NCBI GenBank assembly: GCA_002148405.1
Contig: MUGG01000212.1
Coordinates: forward strand, 62,001-126,000
Source of the DNA: Alkalinema sp. CACIAM 70d
GTDB taxonomy: Bacteria > Cyanobacteriota > Cyanobacteriia > Leptolyngbyales > Leptolyngbyaceae
Direction of reading: 5' to 3'
Length of the DNA stretch: 64,000 nucleotides
Part shown: positions 52,323-61,180 of the stretch, piece after piece
Position numbering within the stretch: position 1 is the stretch's first letter
Layout of the letters: each line of letters opens with the position of its first letter
Position numbers and translations under genes: made by a program
Notes under the pieces: generated by a model
Told to the model about the DNA's origin: nothing
The model's input: only the letters and a program-made list of their open reading frames with translations
Databases searched by the model: none

Positions 52323-53165
52323 ATGGCTATTTCCTCAGTCGTGTCGAATTATGAATTGCTCGTTAAGCCTCTCGTACAACCTGATGCAGATATCTTGGGT
52401 GCAGGTCGAACGATTATTCAAGGCTATTTTTTAACCATTACGAACCTAAATACTAGCGTTGCTGCACGGTTGCGGCTGAATTTCCGAGCACAATCGGTTG
52501 ATTTAAATAGCCAGCCTCTATTAGCGTTTCTGGACGCTAATGGCACCAATAGCTTGCTAGTCCCAACCCTCTCGGGCGCAACAAGCCGCACCTATACGTT
52601 TACGATCGAACCCGGTGATACGGGATTATTTATCCTGCAACCGGACGTAACTCAAAAAAGTGTCGTAGAAAATGCCAATGTAGAAGTCCGAGGCTATGCA
52701 ACGCTGTCCCTGGCGACGCCCTTCGGTTCCAATAGCTTTAACCTACTGGTCACGCCGCAACAGCGGGGAACCTTCCTGCCTAAGGGATACACCGTTCCCC
52801 CGGTGCCCCCAGCTTCGGCTGCCCGCACCCGCGAAGACTTTGACCAACTGGCCTATGGCTTGCCCACGGCAACCGGCGGTTCCCAAATCACCTTGGCCCA
52901 GATCAACTTCCCGATCGGTCGTCCTCCAATCCTCTCTCCCGAACTCTTGGAATTGGATCCGGATTTGCTGCGTCAAATCCAGGAAAATCCAGCACTGTTG
53001 ACCCGTCCAGGGGTAGATCCCGTGCGGATGGCTCCCGCTATCCCCGCAGACAGCTTGCAACAGGCACTGAATCTCATGACCGAACGAATTGAAGGTCTGG
53101 AAGTTCTCATGTCCCAGCAAGTGGGTCAGCCTGTTGTAACGAATGGAACGGTTGCGGTGAAGTAA
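52323..53165 (+). CDS. Hypothetical beta-rich protein, unknown family
   Basis: 280 residues, no signal peptide and no membrane helix. Residues of about 5-155 look like a beta-sandwich (SNYELLVKPLVQPDADILG, GYFLTITNLNTSVAARLRLNF, YTFTIEPGDTGLFILQP, VEVRGYATLSL). The next part is Pro-rich, then comes an extended acidic-helical segment (ILSPELLELDPDLLRQIQENPALL). The end has a helical stretch LQQALNLMTERIEGLEVLMSQ that could oligomerise. I do not recognise a named function. It has its own strong terminator at 53233-53272. The ATG at 52323 (MAISSVV) is preferred to 52314. Confidence 0.6.
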   Translation: MAISSVVSNYELLVKPLVQPDADILGAGRTIIQGYFLTITNLNTSVAARLRLNFRAQSVDLNSQPLLAFLDANGTNSLLVPTLSGATSRTYTFTIEPGDTGLFILQPDVTQKSVVENANVEVRGYATLSLATPFGSNSFNLLVTPQQRGTFLPKGYTVPPVPPASAARTREDFDQLAYGLPTATGGSQITLAQINFPIGRPPILSPELLELDPDLLRQIQENPALLTRPGVDPVRMAPAIPADSLQQALNLMTERIEGLEVLMSQQVGQPVVTNGTVAVK

Positions 53166-53232
53166 TCGACGGTAGAATCATCCCAAAGTCAACCTGACCG
53201 AATAGCCTCTGACACGAATCATCCGACAATCG

Positions 53233-53272
53233 AGCCTAGCATTTTCAAGTGATGGAGAATGCTAGGCTTTTT
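53233..53272 (+). terminator. Rho-independent terminator
   Basis: AGCCTAGCATT (53233-53243) and AATGCTAGGCT (53258-53268) form a perfect 11-bp stem with a 14-base loop, followed by a T run to 53272. It closes the gene at 52323-53165 and faces the convergent decarboxylase gene. Confidence 0.9.
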
Positions 53273-53297
53273 GTTGATGGGTTCACAGTTGCTTATG

Positions 53298-53339
53298 GTG
53301 ATTTACTCGTAGTAATTTACTCATGGTGATTTGCTAATC
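53298..53339. repeat. Imperfect tandem repeat, 14 bp x 3, reaching the decarboxylase stop codon
   Basis: GTGATTTACTCGTA, GTAATTTACTCATG and GTGATTTGCTAATC are three adjacent 14-bp units at 53298-53339; the last one overlaps the stop codon (53338-53340) of the leftward decarboxylase gene. Confidence 0.6.
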
Positions 53340-54860
53340 AAGGTTCAGTAATCACTTGTAAATAGTTAAGTTTAGGGTCACTGTTGCCTGTGATAAATCC
53401 GCCGATCGCCTGAATGTGTTTCAAATAGTCGATCGCGGCTTGGGTAATCAGTTCTCCCGGCATCAGCACGGGAATGCCTGGTGGATAGGGACAGACTAGC
53501 TCTGCACTAAGCCGATCGATCGCGTCAGTAATTGCACATGTTTGACGAGGTGCGAAAAAAGCATCGCGGGGGGAATAGGTCGCTTGGGTTTGAAGACTCG
53601 CGATAGGGAAGGTGGGCAGCGATCGCGTAGTATCAGACTGGGCAGTGTTGCGGTGGCGTTGGGCTAGGGTTTCTAAGGCATCAACCAAGCGATCGATATC
53701 CTCCGGAGTATTGCCGTGGGTAATGATGAATGTCAGGTGATGCATCGCAGGTAACTCACAGGTTATGCCAAGGTCTTGATGCAGCATCTCATCCGCCGTA
53801 AATCCATCGATCCCTAAGCCTGCCACGATCACGGTTAACCGGGTGGCATCGAGGGCGAAAAATCCTGGAGTGGCCGCTCGATCGCTGGCGAGAACCTGAA
53901 GTCCCGGAATTTGGGCAATCCGGGATCGGGCATTGTTTGCAAGGTGAAGGGCGCGATCGAGTAACGCTTCTCCTTGGGTCGCCATTTGCATCCGGGCTGC
54001 ATCCAAAGATGCCAGCAAGAGATAGTTCGGACTAGTGGACTGTACCAGTTGCAACGCTTGGGCAATGCGATCGGGCGAGACGCGATTACCCTGTAAATGC
54101 AGCATGGAAGCCTGAGTCAGGGCGGCTAGGGTTTTGTGGGTGGACTGAACTACAACATCAGCCTCTGCCTGCAAAGCTGAAATGGGTAACGCTGGATGGA
54201 ATGCAAAATGGGCACCATGGGCTTCGTCAACAATCAACGGTAAGCCAGACTGATGAACTAGCTGGGCAATGGTTTCTACATCGCTACAGGTGCCGTAGTA
54301 GGTGGGGGAAACGAGTAAAACTGCCTTACTATCGGGATGTTCTGCCAGAGCTTGCGCGATCGTGCTGGGTGCAGCTCCATGGGCCAGGTCTAAGTCAGAA
54401 TCATAGTCCGGCAAAACAAAAACGGGAATTGCGCCCGCTAAAATTAACCCAGAAATTACTGAGCGATGGACATTGCGCGGCAGAATCACTTTATCCCCCG
54501 GTCGGCAGGTGGCTAAAATCGCAGCCAGCAATCCCGCTGTTGAACCATTGGCTAGAAAATAGGTGTGATCAGCTCCAAAGGCTTCAGCCGCTAAAGCTTG
54601 GGCCTGTTGAATCACCCCTTCCGGGTTAAACAGATTATCCAACTCGGGCAGTTCCGGCAGATCGGCACAAAAAACTCCATCCCCTAAGAACGATCGGAAT
54701 TCAGCCCCAACCCCCGTCCTCGCTTATGACCCGGTGTATGAAAAGGCGCATAACTCCGGTGGGCGCACTGCTGGAGTTGCTCCACTAAGGGCATGCGGGT
54801 TCGATCGGGAAGCAATGGGTGATTAAATGAATCAAGCGATGGGTGAAATTCTTCAGACAT
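53338..54860 (-). pseudogene. Orn/Lys/Arg decarboxylase gene with a single-base frameshift
   Basis: A group III PLP-dependent amino-acid decarboxylase (polyamine-type; substrate lysine, ornithine or arginine). From the ATG at 54860 the frame encodes MSEEFHPSLDSFNH... and then the family N-terminal motif FHTPGHKRGRG. It then leaves frame and stops at TAG (54684-54686). The rest of the protein is in another frame of the same strand and continues EFRSFLGDGVFCADLPELPELDNLF and on to 53338. Restoring one G in the G run (C5 at 54711-54715 on +) joins them into about 507 residues, the usual size. The body has the PLP lysine (STHKTLAAL) and DEAHGAHF. The conserved LPELPELDNLF lies upstream of the apparent TTG start at 54642, so that start is not genuine. 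Confidence 0.85.
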
Positions 54861-54893
54861 GAACCAGAGCCGACAAGCATAAACCTGTTCATC

Positions 54894-55493
54894 TTACGCT
54901 GAAGGTGCACTGGTTGCGGGTATACTGGTTGCGGTGGAAGGCAGCTTCAAGAGCCGTCCCCAGGCACTTTGGGGCCCATCTACAAAGAGAATCTGGTCAA
55001 GTAAGCCCCAGGAATAGAAATCGTATTCTCCTCCAACCCCTACGTCATACTCGTTATCTGCTCCCAACCGAGTTCCGTAGGGATCATGGATGAGAAAGCC
55101 ATCATCATTAACACCTACAATACAAACAATATGGCCATCTTGCTTGTACGCCATTCCCGCAGGCACTGGAATGGATTTTTGTAATTGCTCGATGATGATC
55201 TCTTTCGTTAAATCCATGCGCCATTCGGAATCAATCCCAAATTCCTGTTTGATGCAAGCGGTATGCGCCTCGTGATTGGTCGTATCCCCATATTGATGTA
55301 GAAGATAGCCATAGTAACTTTCGGGTTGGCGATAGCCCATTTCTATCGCTTTCTGGCTCAGTAATCCATTCAGTAGATAATCCAGTGCCATGGTATGGGA
55401 CGTTAGGTTACACTGCCGCCATCCTGGCCCGAAAAATTCTTCGGCATTATCGATTTGGTAATAGTGAGGAACAGATAGGCGAATTTCTTGCAT
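54894..55493 (-). CDS. C39-family (papain-like) cysteine peptidase
   Basis: 199 residues, peptidase_C39_2-type fold. Catalytic Cys at C28 ([16 protein letters not shown]), His at H121 ([22 protein letters not shown]) and Asp at D137 in that segment, spaced as in the family. No signal peptide. Substrate unknown; relatives cleave Gly-Gly leader peptides or act on murein, but here no ABC transporter is attached. The C-terminus ends in a Ser/Thr/Ala/Pro tail. It lies 34 bp upstream of the decarboxylase start on the same strand, which suggests co-transcription, though the two functions are unrelated. Confidence 0.8.
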
Positions 55494-55562
55494 AGAGCAT
55501 CTACTCCCGGAATCGCAAAAAAGTATGGGTCGCTGACTGGAGCTTCACTGGGCTGGAGCTAG

Positions 55563-55584
55563 AGCTAAGCCCCAGGGCTTAGCT
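55563..55584. terminator. Perfect GC hairpin beside the 16-bp repeats
   Basis: AGCTAAGCCC (55563-55572), loop CA, GGGCTTAGCT (55575-55584). It lies just beyond the stop of the leftward secreted-protein gene and overlaps the first repeat unit. No strong T run on either side. Confidence 0.45.
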
Positions 55585-55625
55585 GGACTGGGGCTTAGCT
55601 GGACTGGGGCTTAGCTGGACTGGGG
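55578..55625. repeat. Tandem repeat, 16 bp x 3, extending into a gene's 3' end
   Basis: CTTAGCTGGACTGGGG three times, 55578-55593, 55594-55609 and 55610-55625. The third copy contains the stop codon and the last codons (KPQSS) of the leftward gene, so the duplication reshaped its 3' end or was formed around it. Confidence 0.9.
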
Positions 55626-56156
55626 CTTAAAGGTTTGCACCCATTTGATAAATTTAGGAATTTTGTCTCCCTTCAGATTGAGAACTGGAATATCAGCAGT
55701 ATCTTTAACATCCCCAGGATTAAAATACATCACTGTTCGCTCCGATCGCCCTAGCCCATAGGCCTCGACCATCTGTTTGGCCAATTTACAAGTGACGTAA
55801 AATTTCCCCATCTCAATCTTTCCATCATCGGCTCGGTAGTTCCAATACACGCCTTCAAATTTAGGTCGATCGCTACACCATTGAGCATGGGTAATTTCGA
55901 TCATTTTGGCAATGTGGACATCGTAGCGGCGCAACTTACCCCCATAGGCAGAAACGGTCGTATCCCGATCGGGTACCGTAAAGATGGCTGTCCGATGGGT
56001 AAAATCACCTGCTGCACTGTTAAAGGAAATTCGCGTAATGGGAACTGCTGTATCCGCTTGAACCCTAGGAACTGCTGGGCCCGCTTGAGCCGCAGGAGTG
56101 ATCCCAAGGGTCAGTAGCGCAGTGACAGCAAAAATGGAACGAGGCAACTGTGGCAT
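55611..56156 (-). CDS. Secreted hypothetical protein
   Basis: 181 residues from the ATG at 56156. A signal peptide (MPQLPRSIFAVTALLTLGIT...AQA) is followed by a compact domain that begins RVQADTAVPITRISFNS and contains DRDTTVSAYGGKLRRYDVHIAKM, AQWCSDRPKFEGVYWNYR and FYVTCKLAKQMVEAYGLGRSE. Two cysteines (in AQWCSD and VTCKL) may form a disulfide. Family not recognised. The upstream extension to 56204 precedes the signal peptide. The C-terminal residues are encoded in the 16-bp repeat array. Confidence 0.6.
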   Translation of the reverse strand: MPQLPRSIFAVTALLTLGITPAAQAGPAVPRVQADTAVPITRISFNSAAGDFTHRTAIFTVPDRDTTVSAYGGKLRRYDVHIAKMIEITHAQWCSDRPKFEGVYWNYRADDGKIEMGKFYVTCKLAKQMVEAYGLGRSERTVMYFNPGDVKDTADIPVLNLKGDKIPKFIKWVQTFKPQSS

Positions 56157-56319
56157 AGGGATGAATATTAGAGAAGGTTGGGCATTCTGCGATCGTGCAG
56201 ACAATATCAGAATTTCCCTTTGGTGTTCTCTAGTAATAACAGCCTGACATATCTAAATTTCGAAGAGGGTAAATTTTAATTACAAGGCCCCATTAACGCT
56301 GACAATTAGCCTCGTAAAA

Positions 56320-56341
56320 TGACGACGTTATGACGACGTTA
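56320..56341. repeat. Tandem repeat, 11 bp x 2
   Basis: TGACGACGTTA twice (56320-56330 and 56331-56341), just past the stop of the SGNH-like gene. Confidence 0.8.
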
Positions 56342-56352
56342 TATCGATCTGC

Positions 56353-57744
56353 CTAAGGTTGGCCTCCGGTGAAGGGTTTCGGCTGGACTTGGAGTTGGGT
56401 GACGATCTTGTCATAAAGGCGATCGGCGATGGTTTGGTTGGCTGCGTCCGTCAGGTGAATCGGATCCTGAAAAGCATTACCCTGGAATTGATTGAGGGCA
56501 TCTTGCAATTGAACCGTGGTGATCCCTGGAGCCTGTTTATTGACTTGGTCAATCGTCTGTTGCAGCCGTTGATAGCCCAGTTGTACCCGCTGCCGATAGG
56601 GGGTTCCCAACTGCTCGACCAATTGTTTTTCCTTGGCAGTGAGATTCTGCCGTTGGCTCACTTCTGGCTGTAGCGCAATGACTAGTGACGCTTTGGAAGC
56701 ATTGGAGAGACGGGCCAGTTGTAGCAAATATTTACCATAGCGATCGGCCCGACGATTGAGTTCCTCCGGCTGGCTTGCTAACCGATCGGCCAAGCCCTGA
56801 TTGGAACTGGACAGGGGATCAACTAATTGTTCGATCGAGGCTTTGGGTTTCAGGATCCAATACTGTACGCTTTTGACTAAGTAAAGACTTGAAAAAAAGT
56901 CGCCCAATCCCTGGGATAAACTCGCCATGAAATGCCCAGATGCATTGGATAGTAATCGATCGGCCACTTCAATGCTGGCGGCCTCCTGCTGACTGGGCAA
57001 CAATAAATCACTATAGCCATCCATGACCACAAGGACATCTGGCTGATAGGCCAAAATCTGCGAAGCCACTTGTGTCAAAGTGTTCCCCGAGGTGTAACCC
57101 GGAACGGCGGCGTTAATGACTCGGTACTGCCCATCGCGAATTTTGGGCGGTAGCTTGAGAACCTTTTCCAATTCATCCGCATAGTACGGTAGAACGTCTG
57201 GACGGAACTTCTTGGTGTTGCTCTTTTGCTCTTGGACTTGCTGATTGAGCCGAGTTTCTAACAACGCAGGAAAGGTGGCTTGGTTGCCACTATTGAACTG
57301 TCCAAAGGCGGACGATCCCCCTAGAACAAAAATCCGAACTTCATTTTTAGGCTTAGACAAATTAACGGCTTCTTTACTGCGAAACCCCTGGGCGTTAATT
57401 TGAACGGCATTATTTTTCTGGTTCCCAACCAGTTTGAATCCGGTGAGTGGCGTTTCTTGAATCGCTAAGCTGCCGTGGCCAGAGACGCCTTGCATGGGCT
57501 GGCCTACTTGATTGAGGGGCTTGAGGTGATAGTCTGCGGCGATTTCCGGCTCGCCTACATAGGACGTTAACTCGTCGCTTTTGCCTAGAATGCCAGTTCC
57601 CACTCGCAGAAGAATTTCCAGACCCAAAATGCCCAGGGGAATGGCCGCAATAATCCACAACTTGGGAATGCGCTGTTTCTTCTTACGGGAACCGTAGTAA
57701 GAACTGGAATAGGACGGAGAGGGGCGACGACGAAGATTAAACAT
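56353..57744 (-). CDS. SGNH/GDSL-like hydrolase, membrane-anchored
   Basis: 463 residues. An N-terminal basic, Ser/Tyr-rich tail precedes one transmembrane segment (about 30-50); the rest is likely extracytoplasmic. SGNH-fold signs: block I IFVLGGSSAFG (GGSS at 142-145, with Ser as nucleophile), block II-like AAVPGYTSGN, VVMDGYSDLLLPS as block III with D where GxND is usual, and block V DPIHLTDAAN with the catalytic Asp and His. Such proteins act as lipases or acetyl esterases on lipids or polysaccharides. Not in an evident operon. Confidence 0.75.
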   Translation of the reverse strand: MFNLRRRPSPSYSSSYYGSRKKKQRIPKLWIIAAIPLGILGLEILLRVGTGILGKSDELTSYVGEPEIAADYHLKPLNQVGQPMQGVSGHGSLAIQETPLTGFKLVGNQKNNAVQINAQGFRSKEAVNLSKPKNEVRIFVLGGSSAFGQFNSGNQATFPALLETRLNQQVQEQKSNTKKFRPDVLPYYADELEKVLKLPPKIRDGQYRVINAAVPGYTSGNTLTQVASQILAYQPDVLVVMDGYSDLLLPSQQEAASIEVADRLLSNASGHFMASLSQGLGDFFSSLYLVKSVQYWILKPKASIEQLVDPLSSSNQGLADRLASQPEELNRRADRYGKYLLQLARLSNASKASLVIALQPEVSQRQNLTAKEKQLVEQLGTPYRQRVQLGYQRLQQTIDQVNKQAPGITTVQLQDALNQFQGNAFQDPIHLTDAANQTIADRLYDKIVTQLQVQPKPFTGGQP

Positions 57745-59312
57745 TCAAAATTACCAAGAACTCAACACACGATCGCAGATCGATCGCGACCGGGAACCTA
57801 GACAGGGCTGGATCTTACTACTAAATTGCGTCATGACGTACAGCTTTCAGGACAATCCGATTGAATGTAGTATTTGTCACACACCCGATGATTCTATGAA
57901 AATACTTGTTTAACTGGGGAAAAACAGTCCATTCAGGCATCAAGGCTTAGCTGGGTACATGATTCGTGGAAAGTTATTGAAGTATCACTCCTATGCCACC
58001 TAGATACCCTCACTTCACCTGACTTGCGTTCCCGATTGACGAGTCAGACTAGCTTAGATGAGTTGAACTTGTCAGATAAGTTGGGTGGATCTAACAAAGG
58101 GATTCGAGGATGGGTTGGAAAGCTAGTTTGAGGGTGGATCATGAGTTGAAAGAGTTGAAAAGGCCTCTCTTGGGATGGGAGTTCCCTAAGAGCTAGAAAT
58201 CTTGTTAGTTATACCTAAATTCATGATATTCGGCTACTGGCGATGGGACACCTAATTCAATGGGACCTAAATATTCAGAATATTGAGACCCCCTAATATA
58301 CCGAGGGGCGGCCCATAAAAGATGGGGAAAGGAGTGAGGGGCGAAGATAGGTGTGCTTCCTGGAAAGATGTATGCACTCACTCGATCGTAAACATTTGTT
58401 TTTGGTATTCCCATTTCCCATCAATTGGGGCTATCTTAGTAATCAAGAAGCAAACACACCATCGCTTCTACCCAAACAGTCCAATCGTTCACTTCACAAA
58501 TTAAATAGGAGGTCAAAATTAATCTCTACAAGAGCATTTTGGCTCGTTTCTCAAAACTACTCAAATCTATTCCCCCGATTTCCTCCTCTGCTGCTTAAAG
58601 AGAATCGGCGCTGAATATCCCTAAAAATCCTAATGCTGCAATGTCAGCTAGTTCAGCTCAACTCTTAGAACGCTCACCCTATTAGAGGAAAGAGTGTGGC
58701 GAAGGGATACTGAGTATAGTTGTCTGTCAAGTTGTACGTTTGATGTTCATAAATGGCGATCGCTACTGACGCCGTGTTGAACTTTTCTAGTTTGGGTTTA
58801 GGCAGTATCGCAACTGGATCACAGTAATTCCTCTGCAATTCACTTGAGAGCAATGTCTCTTCTAACATCCCGAATTTTCATGCCGTCATGAAGGTTCATC
58901 GTTAGGGCATCTCTAACCAAACTCGCTAAATCTGAGGAACGTAATTCTGTTAGATCGTTGTTAGATACTGTAGCTTATCGGTTAGTTAGTCTATCGGTTA
59001 GTTAGTCTCCTTATGGAACGCGATCTGTTTCAGGGAGTTCTGTAGCTAACGTTCTTGATGTTATTGACCTAAAAACGACCAACTCGGTCTGAAAGGAGGT
59101 TATACAGGTTAGACTAAATTAAGCGCAACTATAAAAATTCGGCCTTCCTGTGCTTATAGCGGGGAGGTCGAGTTTTTATGGGGAAATGGTTATGACCTGA
59201 TCTAGCTGAAAAGTAACGCTTGGGAGAATGAGTTGGGTAAGTTGCAGCTTCTGGGAGCGGATGATTAGAATCTGACAGACAACACCACTGCTTTGAAGCA
59301 AAAGACCGATCG
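57745..59312. other. 1.57-kb gene-free spacer
   Basis: Divergent spacer between the SGNH-like gene and the SDR gene. All frames over 60 codons lack ribosome sites and recognisable motifs; the minus frame at 58674-58868 (64 codons, MLEETLLSSELQ...) is the least implausible but I do not claim it. Palindrome AATATTCAGAATATT at 58270-58284 and a 16-bp tandem repeat at 58976-59007 are the only clear structures. Promoters lie at both ends. Confidence 0.5.
58976..59007. repeat. Tandem repeat, 16 bp x 2
   Basis: TATCGGTTAGTTAGTC twice (58976-58991 and 58992-59007) in the large spacer. Confidence 0.85.
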
Positions 59313-60059
59313 ATGATCCAATCTACATCCCAAGCGGCATTAATTATTGGCGCAAGTGGAGGCATTGGCCTGGGCTTTGTCCGGCATTTGTTAGCCCACG
59401 ATCGCTGCGATCGCCTCTATGCCACCTACCGCGATCCCGATTCTGAACTGTTAACCATTCAAGATCCCCGTTTGATCTGTTTATCCCTAGATTTGACGAA
59501 CGAAACCGAGATCGCCACCACGATGCAAAGGATTCAGCAGGAAACGGCCCATTTGCATCTGGTGATTAACTGCGTGGGTTGGCTCCATCAAGGGAGTTTG
59601 CAGCCGGAGAAAAGTTTGCAGCAATTAAATGCGGAGCAACTAATGCAATATTTTCAGGTGAATAGCATTGGTGCGGTTTTGCTGGCCAAGCATTTACAAC
59701 CGTTGCTCAAGCACGATCGCCGCAGTGTGTTCGCAACCATTTCCGCCAAGGTGGGCAGTATTGGGGATAATTTTCTGGGTGGGTGGTATGGCTATCGCGC
59801 GTCCAAGGCAGCGTTGAATATGTTGATGCGGACAACGGCTATCGAATATAAACGACGGGTGCCCCGCGCGATCGTGACGGTTTTGCATCCCGGCACCACA
59901 GATACTGAATTGTCGAAACCGTTTCAGCGCAATGTGCCAGCAGATAAACTGTTTCCAGTCGATCGAACGGTTCAGCAATTGCTAGGGGTCATCGATGAGT
60001 TAAAGGAACAGGACAGCGGCGAATTTTTCTCCTGGGATGGAAGCCGACTGCCCTGGTAG
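59313..60059 (+). CDS. SDR-family NAD(P)-dependent oxidoreductase
   Basis: 248 residues, classical short-chain dehydrogenase. Nucleotide-binding GASGGIGLG near the N-terminus, the NNAG-equivalent INCVGW, and catalytic Tyr/Lys in YRASKAALNML. The SKAALNMLMRTTAIEY segment and PGTTDTELSKPFQ are typical of the C-factor/CsgA-like cell-signalling group. Substrate unknown. Convergent with the Coq4-like gene. Confidence 0.85.
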   Translation: MIQSTSQAALIIGASGGIGLGFVRHLLAHDRCDRLYATYRDPDSELLTIQDPRLICLSLDLTNETEIATTMQRIQQETAHLHLVINCVGWLHQGSLQPEKSLQQLNAEQLMQYFQVNSIGAVLLAKHLQPLLKHDRRSVFATISAKVGSIGDNFLGGWYGYRASKAALNMLMRTTAIEYKRRVPRAIVTVLHPGTTDTELSKPFQRNVPADKLFPVDRTVQQLLGVIDELKEQDSGEFFSWDGSRLPW

Positions 60060-60069
60060 GGGTCACAGT

Positions 60070-60113
60070 GCTTGAATATTGCTTGAATATTGCTTGAATA
60101 TTGCTTGAATATT
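60070..60113. repeat. Tandem repeat, 11 bp x 4
   Basis: Four perfect copies of GCTTGAATATT (60070-60080, 60081-60091, 60092-60102, 60103-60113), spanning the gap between the convergent SDR and Coq4 genes and touching the Coq4 stop codon (60113). A further CAGTGCTTGAATG follows inside the gene, so its 3' end is made of the same sequence. Confidence 0.9.
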
Positions 60114-60913
60114 TACAGTGCTTGAATGTTGAGTTCTTGCCGCCAAACTTCCACAGGTTTTTCCCAGGCTTCTTCCCACTTTTGGGCAAACACCGATTGG
60201 GCTTGACATCCCATCTCCCAGCCGATCGCGATCTGTTGCATGATGGCGTTCAGTAACTCCGGTTGGGCAATGGCATGGACGATCGCGCTAGCCATCAGGG
60301 CAATGGCCAAGGGCGATCGCATTTGGGCCAGTTGAAAGGCTTGCAAGCCAATTTCGCCTGCCAGATCTGTTCCAAATCCTGTTATCACATGGTGAATATC
60401 ATGGGTCTGGCTACGACGCAGAGTCAGATAACTAATGTCATCTTGGACCTCTCGTTGGCGATAGAAAACGGGTTCGAATTGGTGATCGCATAAATGTTTG
60501 GCGTAGCAATATCCCAGTGAATTTTTAGGATAGGTGAGTAATTGGTCTAAATCCGGGGGGGCTGGAAGATAGCGCGTTTCCAGCAGTTCCGCCATCCCCG
60601 GTTGGGCTTTGAGATAGGCACAGGCGATTTCACTAATCGGTTGCTGGCGCAGGACTTCATCGAGGTCATAAATTGCAGTAAATTCCGCTGGATTTTGGGT
60701 TAAGCGCAGAAACGCAAAAAAGGCTTTGGTGCCTTCAGGAGAGACTGCCATGGAGTCATTGGGATGCAGCAATTCAGGAATTTCAGAGATACCCAAGCGA
60801 GACTCCTCTGTCATCCCACAGGGGGCTGTTGGGCTCGTAGAAGACAAAGCTTGAGCGATCGTATCCGTGGCAATGGCAACTACATTGTCAGAAACAGAAT
60901 GATTAAGCAGCAT
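60113..60913 (-). CDS. Coq4-family protein
   Basis: 266 residues. Coq4 supports assembly of the quinone-biosynthesis complex and has been tied to oxidative ring decarboxylation in eukaryotic ubiquinone synthesis; in cyanobacteria the precise role is unclear since they make plastoquinone. The metal-binding motif is present in HDIHHVITGFGTDLAGE (HDxxH...E). The N-terminal 70 residues are variable, starting MLLNHSVSDNV. The ATG at 60913 is preferred to a TTG at 60928. Codons at the 3' end derive from the 11-bp repeat. Confidence 0.85.
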   Translation of the reverse strand: MLLNHSVSDNVVAIATDTIAQALSSTSPTAPCGMTEESRLGISEIPELLHPNDSMAVSPEGTKAFFAFLRLTQNPAEFTAIYDLDEVLRQQPISEIACAYLKAQPGMAELLETRYLPAPPDLDQLLTYPKNSLGYCYAKHLCDHQFEPVFYRQREVQDDISYLTLRRSQTHDIHHVITGFGTDLAGEIGLQAFQLAQMRSPLAIALMASAIVHAIAQPELLNAIMQQIAIGWEMGCQAQSVFAQKWEEAWEKPVEVWRQELNIQAL

Positions 60914-61092
60914 AGAACGCTTTAGCAAATAGTTGAGGACGTTGGCGAGAATATGGTTGAGAAGGATTCCGATATCGTTGAACCCATCTGTTACTGAAGA
61001 ATACGGCAGCGGAACTCGATCGGATTTCTCCCCATTGCAAAAACTTTCTCGCCCCTCAATCTGGCCTTCAGTCCCTGGATGCCCTCTTAAAT

Positions 61093-61108
61093 TTCATTTT
61101 GATTTCAT
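61093..61108 (+). promoter_or_regulatory. TTCAT-N6-TTCAT direct repeat upstream of the DUF305 lipoprotein gene
   Basis: TTCAT at 61093-61097 and 61104-61108, 11 bp apart (one helical turn), with TATAAAT directly after as a likely -10 element. OmpR/PhoB-type regulators bind such repeats. It resembles the TTCAT-type direct repeat I recall for the copper regulator CopR in Synechocystis, which controls a DUF305 gene. The same pair occurs upstream of 61971. Confidence 0.55.
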
Positions 61109-61180
61109 ATAAATATGTCACACTGAGAATCAAATTTATGATTGACCCGTGATGACGGTCTGCTAGGCCGTTACTTGCCC

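Noticed and set aside
53338..54642. Decarboxylase starting at the TTG at 54642
   Set aside because: Conserved residues (ADLPELPE) are encoded upstream in the same frame, and the family N-terminus lies further upstream in another frame, showing a frameshift and not a genuine start.
58351..58614. 87-codon + frame in the 1.57-kb spacer
   Set aside because: Overlaps another frame of similar length, composition is random-like, no start signals.
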